A stretch of 21,727 bases of DNA, taken from the NCBI GenBank assembly GCA_001579985.1, contig LRSR01011090.1:1-21727 (forward strand), given 5' to 3'. This DNA comes from Hypsibius dujardini (taxonomy: Eukaryota > Tardigrada > Eutardigrada > Parachela > Hypsibiidae). Below, one piece after another: positions 8,441 to 17,209 of this stretch. A model generated the notes under the pieces. The model saw only the letters and a list, made by a program, of their open reading frames with translations, was not told where the DNA came from and made no database searches. A program made the translations under genes and the position numbers. The number at the start of each line of letters is the position of its first letter. The first letter of the stretch is position 1.

Positions 8441-10821
8441 CTACATAACTAATTTAAATAAAAACGCGGAGAACCCCATTACGTCATTGGATTAAGCGGA
8501 GAGGGAAACACATTTCTGCTGGAATTGGAAAGGGCTCTGTATGCCTACAACGAGGTATCACCGATCATAAGCTGGAAAAACGAGAACTCACAAATTTTTA
8601 GAATGAAGCAAATTTCACAAATACTTCACTTGTCGAAGCTTCTAATTGGAACGAGTTGATAAATCCCATGAGACAGAGCAGAGGGTTCAAATTTGCGAAA
8701 ATGGGTCTGTGGAGGTCTGAGTTCGAATGTTCCCTTTGTATTTAAAAAAAGCTAATTCGTGTGGTACCACTCCGTTTTGACCACTGTTGAACGTTTCCAA
8801 CATTCCAATTCTAACCCGTAAAATTGCGCTTCTGTGAGGCCACAAAAAGTTTGAAATCTCATTCAAAGTTGCACTTTTTAAACATATTTTGAAATCCGAA
8901 CCCTGGAGTGCCACCAATTTTAAACTGATGAAAAATAAGTCAGCCGAATATTAGGCTTAATTTTCCCTTTTGCCGACTCGCTAGCTACTCCTCAAGATAC
9001 CTGGTTCCACACTTTGAGGACCCTAAATGAGCCCATGGATTGGATTTAAACTCAAAGATTCTTTCCAATACAGAAGCGTGAGCACGCGAAGTTGGGACAG
9101 TTCGAGTTTTCTCAATTTATACCAACAGCTATCAATCTACAATTCGTCCATGGTGTCCATTAAACAAAAGGGTTCATTCGATTTCGAAAAACATCTCTGA
9201 ATTTCTATTCTCTTGCAAACATCACAAACGAATTAGATTTGAAATTACGGTAGTAATTTTTTCTCCATTCAAAACGGGCAATGGTTTATAAGGACAGATA
9301 TGCCTCCGTTTGATTTGAAACTCGCCCAAACATGCAACCTTATTTCGCAATACCGAGGTATTTTGATAATCCGCGAAAAACTCAGCTGTGCGCATTCGAG
9401 ATGGTACGCTACAGCACACAGGCCGGCCATCTTGAATGCACCGAAACGAAATGTCGATTAGTTTGCAACAAATAACAGCCTTTGCTTACTTAGCTGGCGC
9501 TAGACGAAGCAAAACATTACTTAAACATGAATATGGTAAAAAGATCAAAAAATTAGTATGAAAAGACGAAAAGGAAATGAATCGCCAGACGGCACTTTTT
9601 CAAAGCATATTTTTTAGGGCGCTCCAAGTTTTCGTCGTTTGGGTTACTCAAAATGGTTGAATTTCGCAAGAAAACCCTTTTAATGAGGGATCCGTATAAA
9701 GGCATTTAATTTACAAGTGTTCAAATAATTAAGGTTCAACGAAACACTAAAAGAAACAATTTTGAAGTTTGCAAAATCCGGGCTGACAAATACTAGGCTT
9801 TGATGCTATCTTTATTGAGAAAAGTTAAAAAAAGTCTTATTTGGCAGTTTATTCATTTGCATCTAAAAGAATTGGATTCTGGAGTTCCACTAAACACGTT
9901 ATTATGATCGGATTGAAAAACATACTTTTTTGGTGCACTGCTGTTTGGTTAAAGATCATCCTCCGGTATTAATTGGCCTTTTGCGGAATAGCGCTTGACC
10001 ACCGTTCATTTTGATCAATTTTTTAATTTTATGAAGGTTTTTATGAGGATAATAGATGCCGGCAAAAAAATGAAAATGATGGCAGTACAGAAATTAATGA
10101 GGGAGAATACAAAAAACGTTCCCAAGCAAGCTAATTTCTGATTTTGCTGTTGAAATTTATATGCGTTTTCCTCACCCCGGTCGGCCAAAATTAATTTTAA
10201 ATTACATAGAAAATCCAAAATCTGGATAAACTTATTTTTTTTGGTAGACGTAATCATGGGCTTTTAAATACAAATAATTCGGAAAATTTATTGCGCAGAG
10301 AACATCTTCAAAACACGTAAAACGGAAACTGTCCGAACTTCGCCTGCTCACGCTTCTGTATTTCCGGTTTAATCTTTTTGTGATAATGAAACTCAAAGAT
10401 TCTAAAAAAAAAATTCAATTTATCAGGTTAGGGAACAATGGTCAGAATCGAAAAAAAAGGAAGTGGGAGAGGACAAGGCGGGGGGACGTGTTGACTTGTA
10501 GGCTAAGCCAGATACCTAACGATTTTTCGGAAAGGTGCAATGTTTGTTCCCTCGCCCTTTCCCCCACACAACTCTTTTAAATAATTCAAAAATTACTCTG
10601 GTGCGACTTAGAATCGAATAAAAAATTTCCGGGGGGGGGGACAAATCCAGAAGTAAAACAAACAACGAGAAAAAACGTTTAAATAAAAATGCAACTACGG
10701 GCTGCGGGGGCCTTTCCAAAGTTAAATCAACCATTGCCCCCATATCTCATGACCGTATTTTAATTAAGGGGGGCGATTACTCCGTTGCCCCTACCGTTCT
10801 AATGATGTATGATACACCTAC
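8441..10821 (-). other. Long first intron of lectin gene
   Basis: 2381 bases if the exon at 10822-10968 is joined to the first A exon. It contains a TIR-flanked insert at about 9048-10403 and a G10 run at 10631-10640. An 80-codon hydrophobic open stretch on the minus strand (10257-10015) lies inside that insert and is compositionally simple; I do not call it a gene. Confidence 0.4.
9048..10403. mobile_element. Candidate TIR-bounded element in lectin intron
   Basis: A 34-base near-perfect inverted repeat has left end 9067-9100 (AATACAGAAGCGTGAGCACG...) and right end 10329-10362; by eye only two bases differ. Outside these lie direct copies of a 15-mer, AAACTCAAAGATTCT, at 9048-9062 and 10389-10403. 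The interior (about 1.2 kb) shows no transposase-like ORF, so this would be a non-autonomous element. The direct repeats are unusually long for a DNA-transposon target duplication and are spaced unequally from the TIRs (4 and 26 bases), so the class is uncertain. Confidence 0.5.
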
Positions 10822-10968
10822 CTCTAGGGATCTCGATAAATTAAAGCATGCGGGTTTTGGGTTTGGGTCTGCAAGGACTGTCCAGAAAGTATCATTATTA
10901 GAGGTCGACTCGGCAGTGCAGTCAACCACCAAACAGGCAATGATCCAAATGTTCCACCCGTGATCCAT
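10822..10968 (-). CDS. Candidate first exon of lectin gene (signal peptide), or tail of a decayed B exon
   Basis: Starts at ATG 10968 and runs 49 codons to a strong donor, CTAGAG|GTAGGT, in phase 0, which is the phase required to join the first A exon. Residues 1-19 are MDHGWN, a hydrophobic core IWIIACLVV, and a possible signal peptidase site after Cys-Thr-Ala; the remaining 30 residues are polar. That fits a secretion signal for a lectin. The alternative is that this is the 3' part of an old B-type exon. The frame is open for at least 25 codons upstream of the ATG, NIWIIACLV can be laid over the NLRLSDDCIL block of B exons, and the donor has the same phase as theirs. The two readings cannot be separated without transcript data. 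Confidence 0.42.
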
Positions 10969-11084
10969 CGATTTTATGCTGATGTATATAGGAGAGATAT
11001 AACCATGCTCAGAAAGGGTGAGTTTATTAAAGTATAGATAAACGTCGCTGTAACGATGCTACTTCTTTTTGGTCGAGAAATCTT

Positions 11085-11340
11085 TCATTCCACACCTGAA
11101 ACAACTGTCACAGACCCGCAATACAGTTGCAGGTAACCAGTCTCAGTTGCGGACGTTAAGCCCGCCATTCTAAAAAGCGTGTCTTTTTCGAGGAGGCTTT
11201 GTTGCGTGTTCCACCTGTCATTTGAGCTGTCCCTCAAACCTCGCAGCCGACCAACGCTTGATGTCGATATTATCGAACATCTTTCTTGCGAAAACTCTTT
11301 TTCTGTCATTCTTGACGGTATTGACAAAAGACGCAAGTGA
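11085..11340 (-). pseudogene. Decayed or divergent B-type lectin segment
   Basis: The minus-strand frame has no stop for 95 codons before 11085 and can be aligned without large gaps to the first half of a B exon. LRLLSIPSRMTEKEFSQERC has the same spacing from Leu-Arg to Cys as the first B exon, VGRLRGLRD lies over DGEMLLNRQ, and TETGYLQLYCGS lies over NETGNLQVTYVGKS. No acceptor AG sits at the expected edge and the frame is lost after 11085, so it looks like an inactivated upstream copy. From the Leu-Arg to the donor at 10822 is about 500 bases, close to the length of the second B exon. The similarity was judged by eye only. Confidence 0.35.
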
Positions 11341-11372
11341 GTGTATATTTTAACGTATAAGAGAGTTCCCAC

Positions 11373-13087
11373 TATACTGAAATTGCTAAGTGGTGAGAAT
11401 TATTTTTGCGAACGTTTTCTGGTCATGAGAATGACAATATTTGATCCACAAATTATAATGAGAATAGATCCAATCAAATTGACTTGCTGGATCAAATGAA
11501 TGGGGAAGAAAATTGAAAAGTTTTGTCTCGTGTACGTGCCAATTTTCTACTGGCTGTAACTGTATTGCTAGTATTTAATTTATTCTTTTGAGCTCCTTGC
11601 ACCCTCGCCATTAGTCGTAAAAACGACGACGAGCGGACAGTTCTGTGTCGAAATTATTTGCACAGCCGGCCATAGAAAATGTCACGTTTAATTGCAGCCT
11701 AAAGACATTACTACCTAGCTTCTTTTGTTGATCCTCTCTAATACAATGAGAGAAGAGAGACTTTAGCAGTAATAGAATAGGCAACTAGACAGTAGCAGGA
11801 AAACATCCATTAGGTTTAATGTATCACTACGTTACCACAAGTATTTTTCATTGCATACATAGAATCGTAACTCCACCGTTCCAGGGAGATTTCCGTAAGA
11901 TTTCAAGCATTACCGTATTGAGAATCCTGTTTAACCCGTTAACGTCCACTACCAGATCCGACTTGATTTGAACACCAAAAGTATTTTTCCCTGGAATAGT
12001 TTCACTCAATTAAGGAAAAAAAATTCCAATTTTTTGGATGATTTGGCAAAAATTTCGTTTTTAAGCTTGACCACTGTCCATTCTAGAGATAGGAATACAA
12101 TTTTTGCTGAAAAGTGTGTCAAGTGGGGATTGGCACCTTTTTTGAGCATTTAACCAATTAATCAATCATCAGTTTTTCGTAGGAATAAATTTTGGTCAAT
12201 CGTTTTTCAGCGAAAATTTGGTGACTTGTTTTGACCAGTGGTCACAACCTGACCATTCATCCGATCCAAACAAACTTTTTTTTAAGTCAGCAAGCTATGA
12301 TCAATCTGATCAACACAAAAGAGTTCGTATTTTTTATCATCTTTAGCATTTTGTTGGCAGTCGGCGACCTCAGCGACCCAAAAATAGACAAAACTGGTCG
12401 ACTTTGACCATTTTTGTCGAACATTGGTCATTCAATAAACGTGAAACTAATAATCTCTAATTTTGGAACAATAGCTGAAATCTCAAAAACAATTAAGTTT
12501 GCTAAAATCGATCGAACGCTCTGCAAATGAAAAATCAAAGGTCGCTCTGTCGACATTTGTACGCCATTGGACGTTAACACTAAGCATATCTATCCTCAAT
12601 CCGCCGAAAAACAGAATTTCGCGCCTTTTTAAAAAAAAATGGGACGGCAAGTCAAACGTCTCAAAAACCCAAAATTAAGGCGCGCCAATTGTCTCATCAT
12701 CCGCACAAATTAAAACTCGCGTAGCCACGCGATTCATCCACTTTGTTTACTAAATCCATCTAACAACACTCACCACAACGATAATCACATAACCAGACAA
12801 CCACCCATGGTCTAAATCTAGACCAAAAATCAAACCTCATTACTTTAGAAATAAGCAAACTTTTGTTACCTTTTGCAACCTCTGGCATGCTTAAAGTACG
12901 AGCGTAAAAACTGCTCAGAGCTATATGTTTTCCGTTCTGCACCAGAGTATAGTGAAGTAAGAAGGGAAAATTCACTAGAGATGGCGCTACGCTCCAATCT
13001 AACCTTCTGGTGGATCAAATGAACGGCGTATCTAAACGGGCATCCTTCTTGTACCGTACATGCGTACATGTACACGTCAAAAATGCC
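11373..13087. other. Gene-poor spacer
   Basis: AT-rich stretch between the lectin gene and the foldback element at 13.1 kb. It contains a possible TIR-flanked element (11938-12578). Open stretches are short and without recognisable domains. I see no supported gene. Confidence 0.5.
11938..12578. mobile_element. Possible short TIR element rich in TGACCA motifs
   Basis: GTTAACGTCCA at 11938-11948 is the exact reverse complement of TGGACGTTAAC at 12568-12578. The inward sequence shows only loose further pairing. The interior has many TGACCA/TGGTCA steps, including the palindromic block TGACCAGTGGTCA near 12233. This could be a MITE, but an 11-bp inverted pair at 600 bases is weak evidence. Confidence 0.25.
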
Positions 13088-13617
13088 TGTACCCAGGGGC
13101 TCGTTCAAGATCCTTACAGAGCGGACCAGGACCCGTCACGGTAGGGCCAGGCGGTGGAAAAAGGGGCAAAATACATTTTTTTCAAGATTGAACCCAAAAT
13201 TCGCATCTTGTTCCTGATCATTTTGAAAGTTACGGAGGCGTAGCGGTCTGATTTCCAGGGGGCCCTGGGATTTCAAATTGTTTTCAAAAACATCAGTTTT
13301 TCGTTCAAATATCAGGTTTGTTGAAGTCCAATTTAAGTTCCTTTTTGGATGAATACAAATGGGAGGTTCAAAACATTCAGGAACGGTTCAAATGTGATGA
13401 AGAACTAATTTTTTTGAATCGTTTTGAAATCCCAGAGAGCCCCATTGGAATGAGACTCCTACACTCCCACAAGTTTGAAAATGATCAGAAATAAGGTGCT
13501 GAATTTCGTGTTCAATCTGGAAAAAAACATTTTTCCCCTTTGCCCAACCCCTGGCCATACCATGAGGGATTCCTAGTTCCGACCTGTAAGAACCCCAAAA
13601 GAGCCTCTGCCTGTACC
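13088..13617. mobile_element. Foldback element with about 200-base inverted arms
   Basis: The left arm runs from about 13088 (TGTACCC) to 13315 and the right arm from about 13385 to 13617 (CTGTACC), read as the reverse complement. Landmarks present in both arms in the same order are a GTAC near the outer end, TCTTACAG or CCTTACAG followed by a GCGGACC- or TCGGAAC-like block, ATTGAAC with AAATTC, CTGATCATTTT, and CTGGGATTTCAAA. The loop is about 70 bases. No transposase is seen. A one-arm relative sits in a lectin intron at 5643-5800. It is a MITE-like or foldback repeat of unknown superfamily. Confidence 0.65.
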
Positions 13618-13891
13618 TCATGTCAAGAGATACAGATTGTTCTAGAAAAAGGCGCCTCCTAAAATTTATTCTAAGCAGTTATGTACAAAACACGGTCACA
13701 TGAGCTGTTTCAAACTACACTTTTGTCGGTTATAATTAAACCGTAGTAAATCTTATACGTTTTTGATAGGAATGTGCAGGAATGTTTCTTTACAATTGTC
13801 GACTGCACAACTCAAACATGTGTCAATAGAAAACTGATCATTTGGTTTTAACAAATAAATGTCAAATCGGCGTGAATGTTTCCTTCTCCAA

Positions 13892-14100
13892 TTAACCGTG
13901 TTGCTCAGCCACCGGTTGCGGATGGACCTCCGGTGAGTGCGCCTCCAAGCCCGAGAGACCGCCTTGGACGGGTGAGTTGCCGTTATCGATGACGGTCTGG
14001 AAGCGTACATCGTCCAGGTGAGCTGCTAAATGGGGCGAACCCAGCGGCGGCTGGCTCGGCCGCTCCAAATTGTTCAGCGTCTTCCGATGAAATGCTGTTC
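13892..14100 (-). CDS. Secreted short-protein family member 1, exon 2
   Basis: Exon of 209 bases. The acceptor is GTGAACAG at 14102-14101 with a pyrimidine-rich stretch before it. Two bases complete a Gly codon split with exon 1 (phase 1), then 68 residues run to TAA at 13894-13892. The product is Pro-rich, has no Cys, and contains LGSPHLAAHLDD, GGLSGLEA and the C-terminal tail EVHPQPVAEQHG. The fragment at the right edge of the window has GSPHLAAALLDW, GGLAGLAG and PVQAVPVSESNG in the same order, and the gene at 18.3-18.7 kb has GALAGLQS and PVHAVPVSEANG, so the frame is supported by paralogues. Function is unknown. Confidence 0.75.
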
Positions 14101-14530
14101 CTGTTCACAATCAAATAAGAAGCTGAATGAGCTAACAACAGGTCATTGTCAAAGGTTAACGCAGAATTGCCAAGCTCTTTCTTAGAGTAATCATTTTTAA
14201 TTACTTAAAGTAATCCCTTCCTATTTTAAGGGTTTCCAGTTTAGTTCATTGTTACTTATTTACAGATCTTTTCATTGCCAAAACTTCATTCAGAATTAAA
14301 GGATAGAAAAACATGAATTTCCGTTAGCGCGCACACTTTCTATCCTTATAGCTCGATTATACTCCTTTTAGGGAGTCGGATCGAGTCAATTTTTTTTAAA
14401 GGTGATTAGAATTTATTTTTAAAGGGGGGAACGCTGAAAGTTTCTGCTGTTTGTTTATGTTAGTAAAGTGGTTAGTTAGTTAGTGTGGTCTCGAGAACTA
14501 TTTTTTGAGAAATTTCAACGTCGGGAAAAT

Positions 14531-14868
14531 ACTGAAAAAATCCCTGATTTTGACCGTAAAACTTTCGACTTTTGGAAAAGAATTTGATTTTACGATTTGC
14601 AACATAGTTCTCCTTAAATTTCAATTCGAGCTCAATTGGCAAGAGCAGAATCTCTTTGTAGATGTTCGTGGGCGGAACTATGAATCAGTTTTAATCCAGA
14701 CCGAAGAATTTCGAGTGACATTTTCAAATATGATTCATAGCTCCGCCCCCTGAAGTTCAAAAAAAGTTTTGCCGTTGCCAATCGATTTCAACTTGCATTT
14801 GAAGAGAAACAGTGCCAAAAATCGTAAAGTCAAACGTTTTTTTGCAGTCGAAATCAAGAAAAACTGAG
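14531..14868. mobile_element. Foldback element, short member of the GCTCCGCC-core family
   Basis: Two diverged inverted arms of about 150 bases. The outer ends are ACTGAAAAAATCCCTGATTT (left) and AAATCAAGAAAAACTGAG (right). Both arms carry TTTACGATTT, and the inner ends are GGGCGGAACTATGAATCA and TGATTCATAGCTCCGCCC. Inner arm sequence resembles that of the neighbouring larger element, so this may be a shorter member of the same family. A spurious 82-codon ORF on the plus strand lies inside it. Confidence 0.6.
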
Positions 14869-14937
14869 GCTTCCAAAGTTGTTCTCGTTTTCTTCCGCAC
14901 GAGCTCGGTATTATGAAACGAATTATCGATATTACTT

Positions 14938-15583
14938 ACTTGGGACGATTTTCAGAGATGGATTTCAAAATACCTTTAAATTTTTTTCCAAAACTATTTT
15001 AATATATTTTATGATTACAAAAATGGCAAAAAATGGCAAAATTATTTCATCGGCAAATTTCTGAGAAATTTTTCTTTAGGACATTTCAAACTGACGAAAA
15101 CACTGGAATATTCCGTTTTGCTTGATTTTCACTGTAAAAACGGCGATTAATCGAAATACACTAAATGTAACAGACTCTGACACTGTTATATTCATTTGAA
15201 ATCAACAGACGTTAATGAAATATTTTTCGGAGATAAGGGGGCGGAGTTATGGACAGTTTTCAGAAAGGACTGAACATTCCAGTGAAGCCTAACAGAGTTG
15301 GCACGTAGCTTCGCCCCTTAATGCCCGAAAAAAAGTTCGAATAATGCCAACAGATTTCCAATTAAATTTGAGATGAAACAGCATTAAAATAAATATATTT
15401 CGTGAGTGCAGTTCGAGAAGTCGCAATTTTAACAGTGAAAATCAAGCAAAACGGAATATTCGAATATTTACTTAACTATAAAATTTCGTAAACAAAAAAG
15501 TTCTCGGAGATTCGCCGATAAAATAAATTTAGAAAAACAAATTGGAGACGTTTTGAAATTCATCTCTGAAAATCGCCTCAAGT
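14938..15583. mobile_element. Foldback element, large member of the GCTCCGCC-core family
   Basis: Inverted arms of about 300 bases. A perfect 30-base inverted pair lies at 15106-15135 and 15432-15461 (GAATATTCCGTTTTGCTTGA and onward). The outer ends are ACTTGGGACGATTTTCAGAG at 14938 and its near reverse complement ending at 15583. The centre carries GGGGGCGGAGTTATGG on one side and GTAGCTTCGCCCC on the other. It has no coding capacity. It lies inside the intron of secreted short-protein gene 1, about 50 bases from the exon 1 donor. No convincing target-site duplication was found. Confidence 0.72.
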
Positions 15584-15612
15584 ACATTAATTAATTAGTA
15601 CATTAATTATTT
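15581..15612 (+). repeat. Two-copy 16-base tandem repeat
   Basis: AGTACATTAATTAATT is followed directly by AGTACATTAATTATTT, then a partial AGTACGTAAATT. It lies at the right end of the foldback element and close to the exon 1 donor. Confidence 0.6.
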
Positions 15613-15636
15613 AGTACGTAAATTGAGCAAGGTTAC

Positions 15637-15754
15637 CTGGTATTAAGTCAGGATGATTCGGGTCGATGGAAGAGTGGACGAAATCAACTGAAAGTCCTCC
15701 AAGAAGCAGGACGATAAACAAAATGGAAAAAGAAAAGCCTAAAAGAATTGGCAT
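15637..15754 (-). CDS. Secreted short-protein family member 1, exon 1 (signal peptide)
   Basis: ATG at 15754 opens 39 codons plus one base, ending at donor CCAG|GTAACC in phase 1, which matches the two leading bases of the exon at 14100. The first residues are MPILLGFSFSILFIVLLLGG, a clear signal-peptide core, with a likely cleavage after about residue 29 (SVDFVHSS region); the end of the exon is Asp/Pro-rich. Spliced to exon 2, the protein is 108 residues, about 80 after processing, without cysteine. The frame is open further upstream but without another ATG, so this start is chosen. A plus-strand ORF starts 96 bases away in the opposite direction. Confidence 0.72.
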
Positions 15755-15850
15755 TTTTGTGTTTTCAAGGAACAAGAGTAAAAACGCTGATTTGAACAAT
15801 ATTTCCGTTCACTCAGTTTGAATTGTTTCAAATGTGATTGCACAACAAGA

Positions 15851-16141
15851 ATGAAGCTCAACAACCGATTTTCCACTGCCGAACTCGACGAACTGAGCAG
15901 TCAGCAAGCGGAATCTGTCACCCAACAACGACAGCTGTTTTCGGAATGCAAATTAAAAAAACATTCTGCAGCTCGGTTGATGGGAATTGTTTTGTTTATT
16001 TCTGCCGGCTCGGTCGTGTGTGCATACGGAAGTATTTATGCGGCTCGGCACTTGCTGAGAGATGCTCGCCGCTCCTGCTGCTATTCCGTGGTACTGTACA
16101 TGTACGTGTCAAAATTATGTTTGAATTGTTCCGGGTGTTGA
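15851..16141 (+). CDS. Hypothetical small single-pass membrane protein
   Basis: ATG at 15851 (context AACAAGAATG) to TGA at 16141, 96 residues. The N-terminal half is polar and Gln/Glu/Ser rich; it is followed by KLKKHSAARL and a hydrophobic segment LMGIVLFISAGSVVCAYGSI, then a basic stretch and a Cys-rich end. GC content rises over 15850-16090. It is head-to-head with secreted short-protein gene 1, so a shared promoter is possible. A second frame is also open across the same region, and the last 20 codons look non-coding (a GTACATGTAC palindrome), so the real exon could end at a donor near 16090. No family recognised. Confidence 0.3.
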   Translation: MKLNNRFSTAELDELSSQQAESVTQQRQLFSECKLKKHSAARLMGIVLFISAGSVVCAYGSIYAARHLLRDARRSCCYSVVLYMYVSKLCLNCSGC

Positions 16142-16541
16142 CACATATTCGCAGAAAAAGTGAACGATAATTTTTCGGCTGCAGAATTTAATTAAACTTA
16201 TTTTAGAGCTAGCTACAGGAGGGCGCGCAAACAGACTTGTTATTATGCCACATAAGTCGAAAGCCTTCAGACGGTGTCAGAGCGTTTCGGTTTACGGTTT
16301 CACAATATCATAATTATGTATTGCGCTTTTCCGCGCGACATCTCATATCTCACGCTAAAGTTAGTTTTATTAAATCGTGCAGTGGACAAATTATTTTAGA
16401 CAGATGAAATTTAACATTATGTAAAAACACATGCCTTTAAAAACTATAAACGTATTTGTGTTATTTAATTATAAATAGATAAAATAAATAATAATAGAAT
16501 AAATAGCTCATCGCGTGGGTATGTGACTTCGAATGAACTAG
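16142..16541. other. AT-rich spacer
   Basis: AT-rich, including an A/T-only stretch of short ATAAATA steps at about 16460-16505. No gene seen. Confidence 0.5.
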
Positions 16542-16861
16542 TGTTGGACCACGCCCAACAAGTCCTCATACCCAATCATCACAGCTATTTGACTCGTTAA
16601 TACCTTACTTACTTAGTAACTCTACCTACCCTATTAACCCTATTCTGCTGCCACAGCTAATTACTTGTATGTAATTCTGATGTGTGTGCTATTTATTATC
16701 AAGTCTATAGTTAACACTTTACTATATAATCAGATGTTCTACTAGTTATAAGAGGCAGTTGTACTTCCTCTTTCCTTTCTTCCAGTTTACTTCTCTACCC
16801 ATCACCACATTTAGTCTAATAAACTTGTTAACTATCCAACCCCCGGTTGGTAGACCTAACA
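16542..16861 (+). mobile_element. Solo LTR of an LTR retrotransposon
   Basis: 320 bases beginning TGTTGGACC and ending GACCTAACA, which gives the TG...CA ends and short inverted termini (TGTTGG / CCTAACA) of an LTR. It is flanked by ACTAG on the left (16537-16541) and CTAG on the right (16862-16865), read as a 4-base duplication or as 5 bases if the terminal A is shared. Inside, on the same strand, are a TATA-like CTATATAATC near 16720 and a polyadenylation signal CTAATAAAC near 16815, as expected for U3-R-U5. No primer-binding site or gag-pol sequence follows, so the internal region has been lost, probably by LTR recombination. Copia-like from the TGTTGGA start, but the family is not certain. 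Confidence 0.72.
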
Positions 16862-16899
16862 CTAGTGAACATTAAGTGCGCTCGCCTGGAGCAGTAACG

Positions 16900-17199
16900 C
16901 TACCGCGTGATTGAATTCGGAAATTGACTGTACGAGGTAAAACGTTTAATTCGGCTAAGCTCGAAATCGCTTCCAATTCGGCTGACGAGGGAACGGAACG
17001 GTAGCCGACACGCCGATCTTTCTGAAATTTTTATTCCAAATAGTGAATTAAATTCATGGACTTTGGCAAAAAAGTTCCTCTGCAAACGAGCTCTGGTCTG
17101 AGCGGGAGAAAATTCGAAGTTCCCTAATGGCTCCGCGGGTTTCTCATTCAATTCAAGCATCGATTGTTTGATGTATGCTTTAGCAAAACTCAATTTCAT
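16900..17199 (-). CDS. Hypothetical protein, possibly an exon
   Basis: ATG at 17199 to a stop at 16902-16900, 99 residues. The frame begins just after a good acceptor (CGTTTTACAG, about 17210), so this may be an internal or last exon and not a complete gene. It is rich in Phe, Arg and Ser with no signal peptide, membrane segment or motif that I recognise (for example FSPAQTRARLQRNFFAKVHE). The solo LTR ends about 40 bases beyond its stop. Open length alone is weak evidence. Confidence 0.25.
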   Translation of the reverse strand: MKLSFAKAYIKQSMLELNEKPAEPLGNFEFSPAQTRARLQRNFFAKVHEFNSLFGIKISERSACRLPFRSLVSRIGSDFELSRIKRFTSYSQFPNSITR

Positions 17200-17209
17200 T
17201 TTAACCACT

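Larger units (their letters stand above)
14101..15636 (-). other. Intron of secreted short-protein gene 1
   Basis: 1536 bases between donor CCAG|GTAACC (exon 1) and acceptor GTGAACAG (exon 2). It is largely filled by two related foldback elements, annotated separately. Remaining sequence is AT-rich with no gene. Confidence 0.6.

Noticed and set aside
10015-10257. 80-codon hydrophobic minus-strand ORF
   Set aside because: Inside a TIR-flanked insert, composition driven by AT-rich DNA, no homologous pattern.
13753-14010. 85-codon Arg-rich minus-strand ORF
   Set aside because: Shadow frame of exon 2 of secreted-protein member 1; the family alignment supports the other frame.
14505-15064. Plus-strand ORFs in the foldback region
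   Set aside because: They lie within inverted-repeat arms and show no domain.
15838-16170. 110-codon second plus-strand frame over the putative membrane protein
   Set aside because: Codon pattern and hydrophobic profile look less protein-like than the frame at 15851; cannot both be coding.
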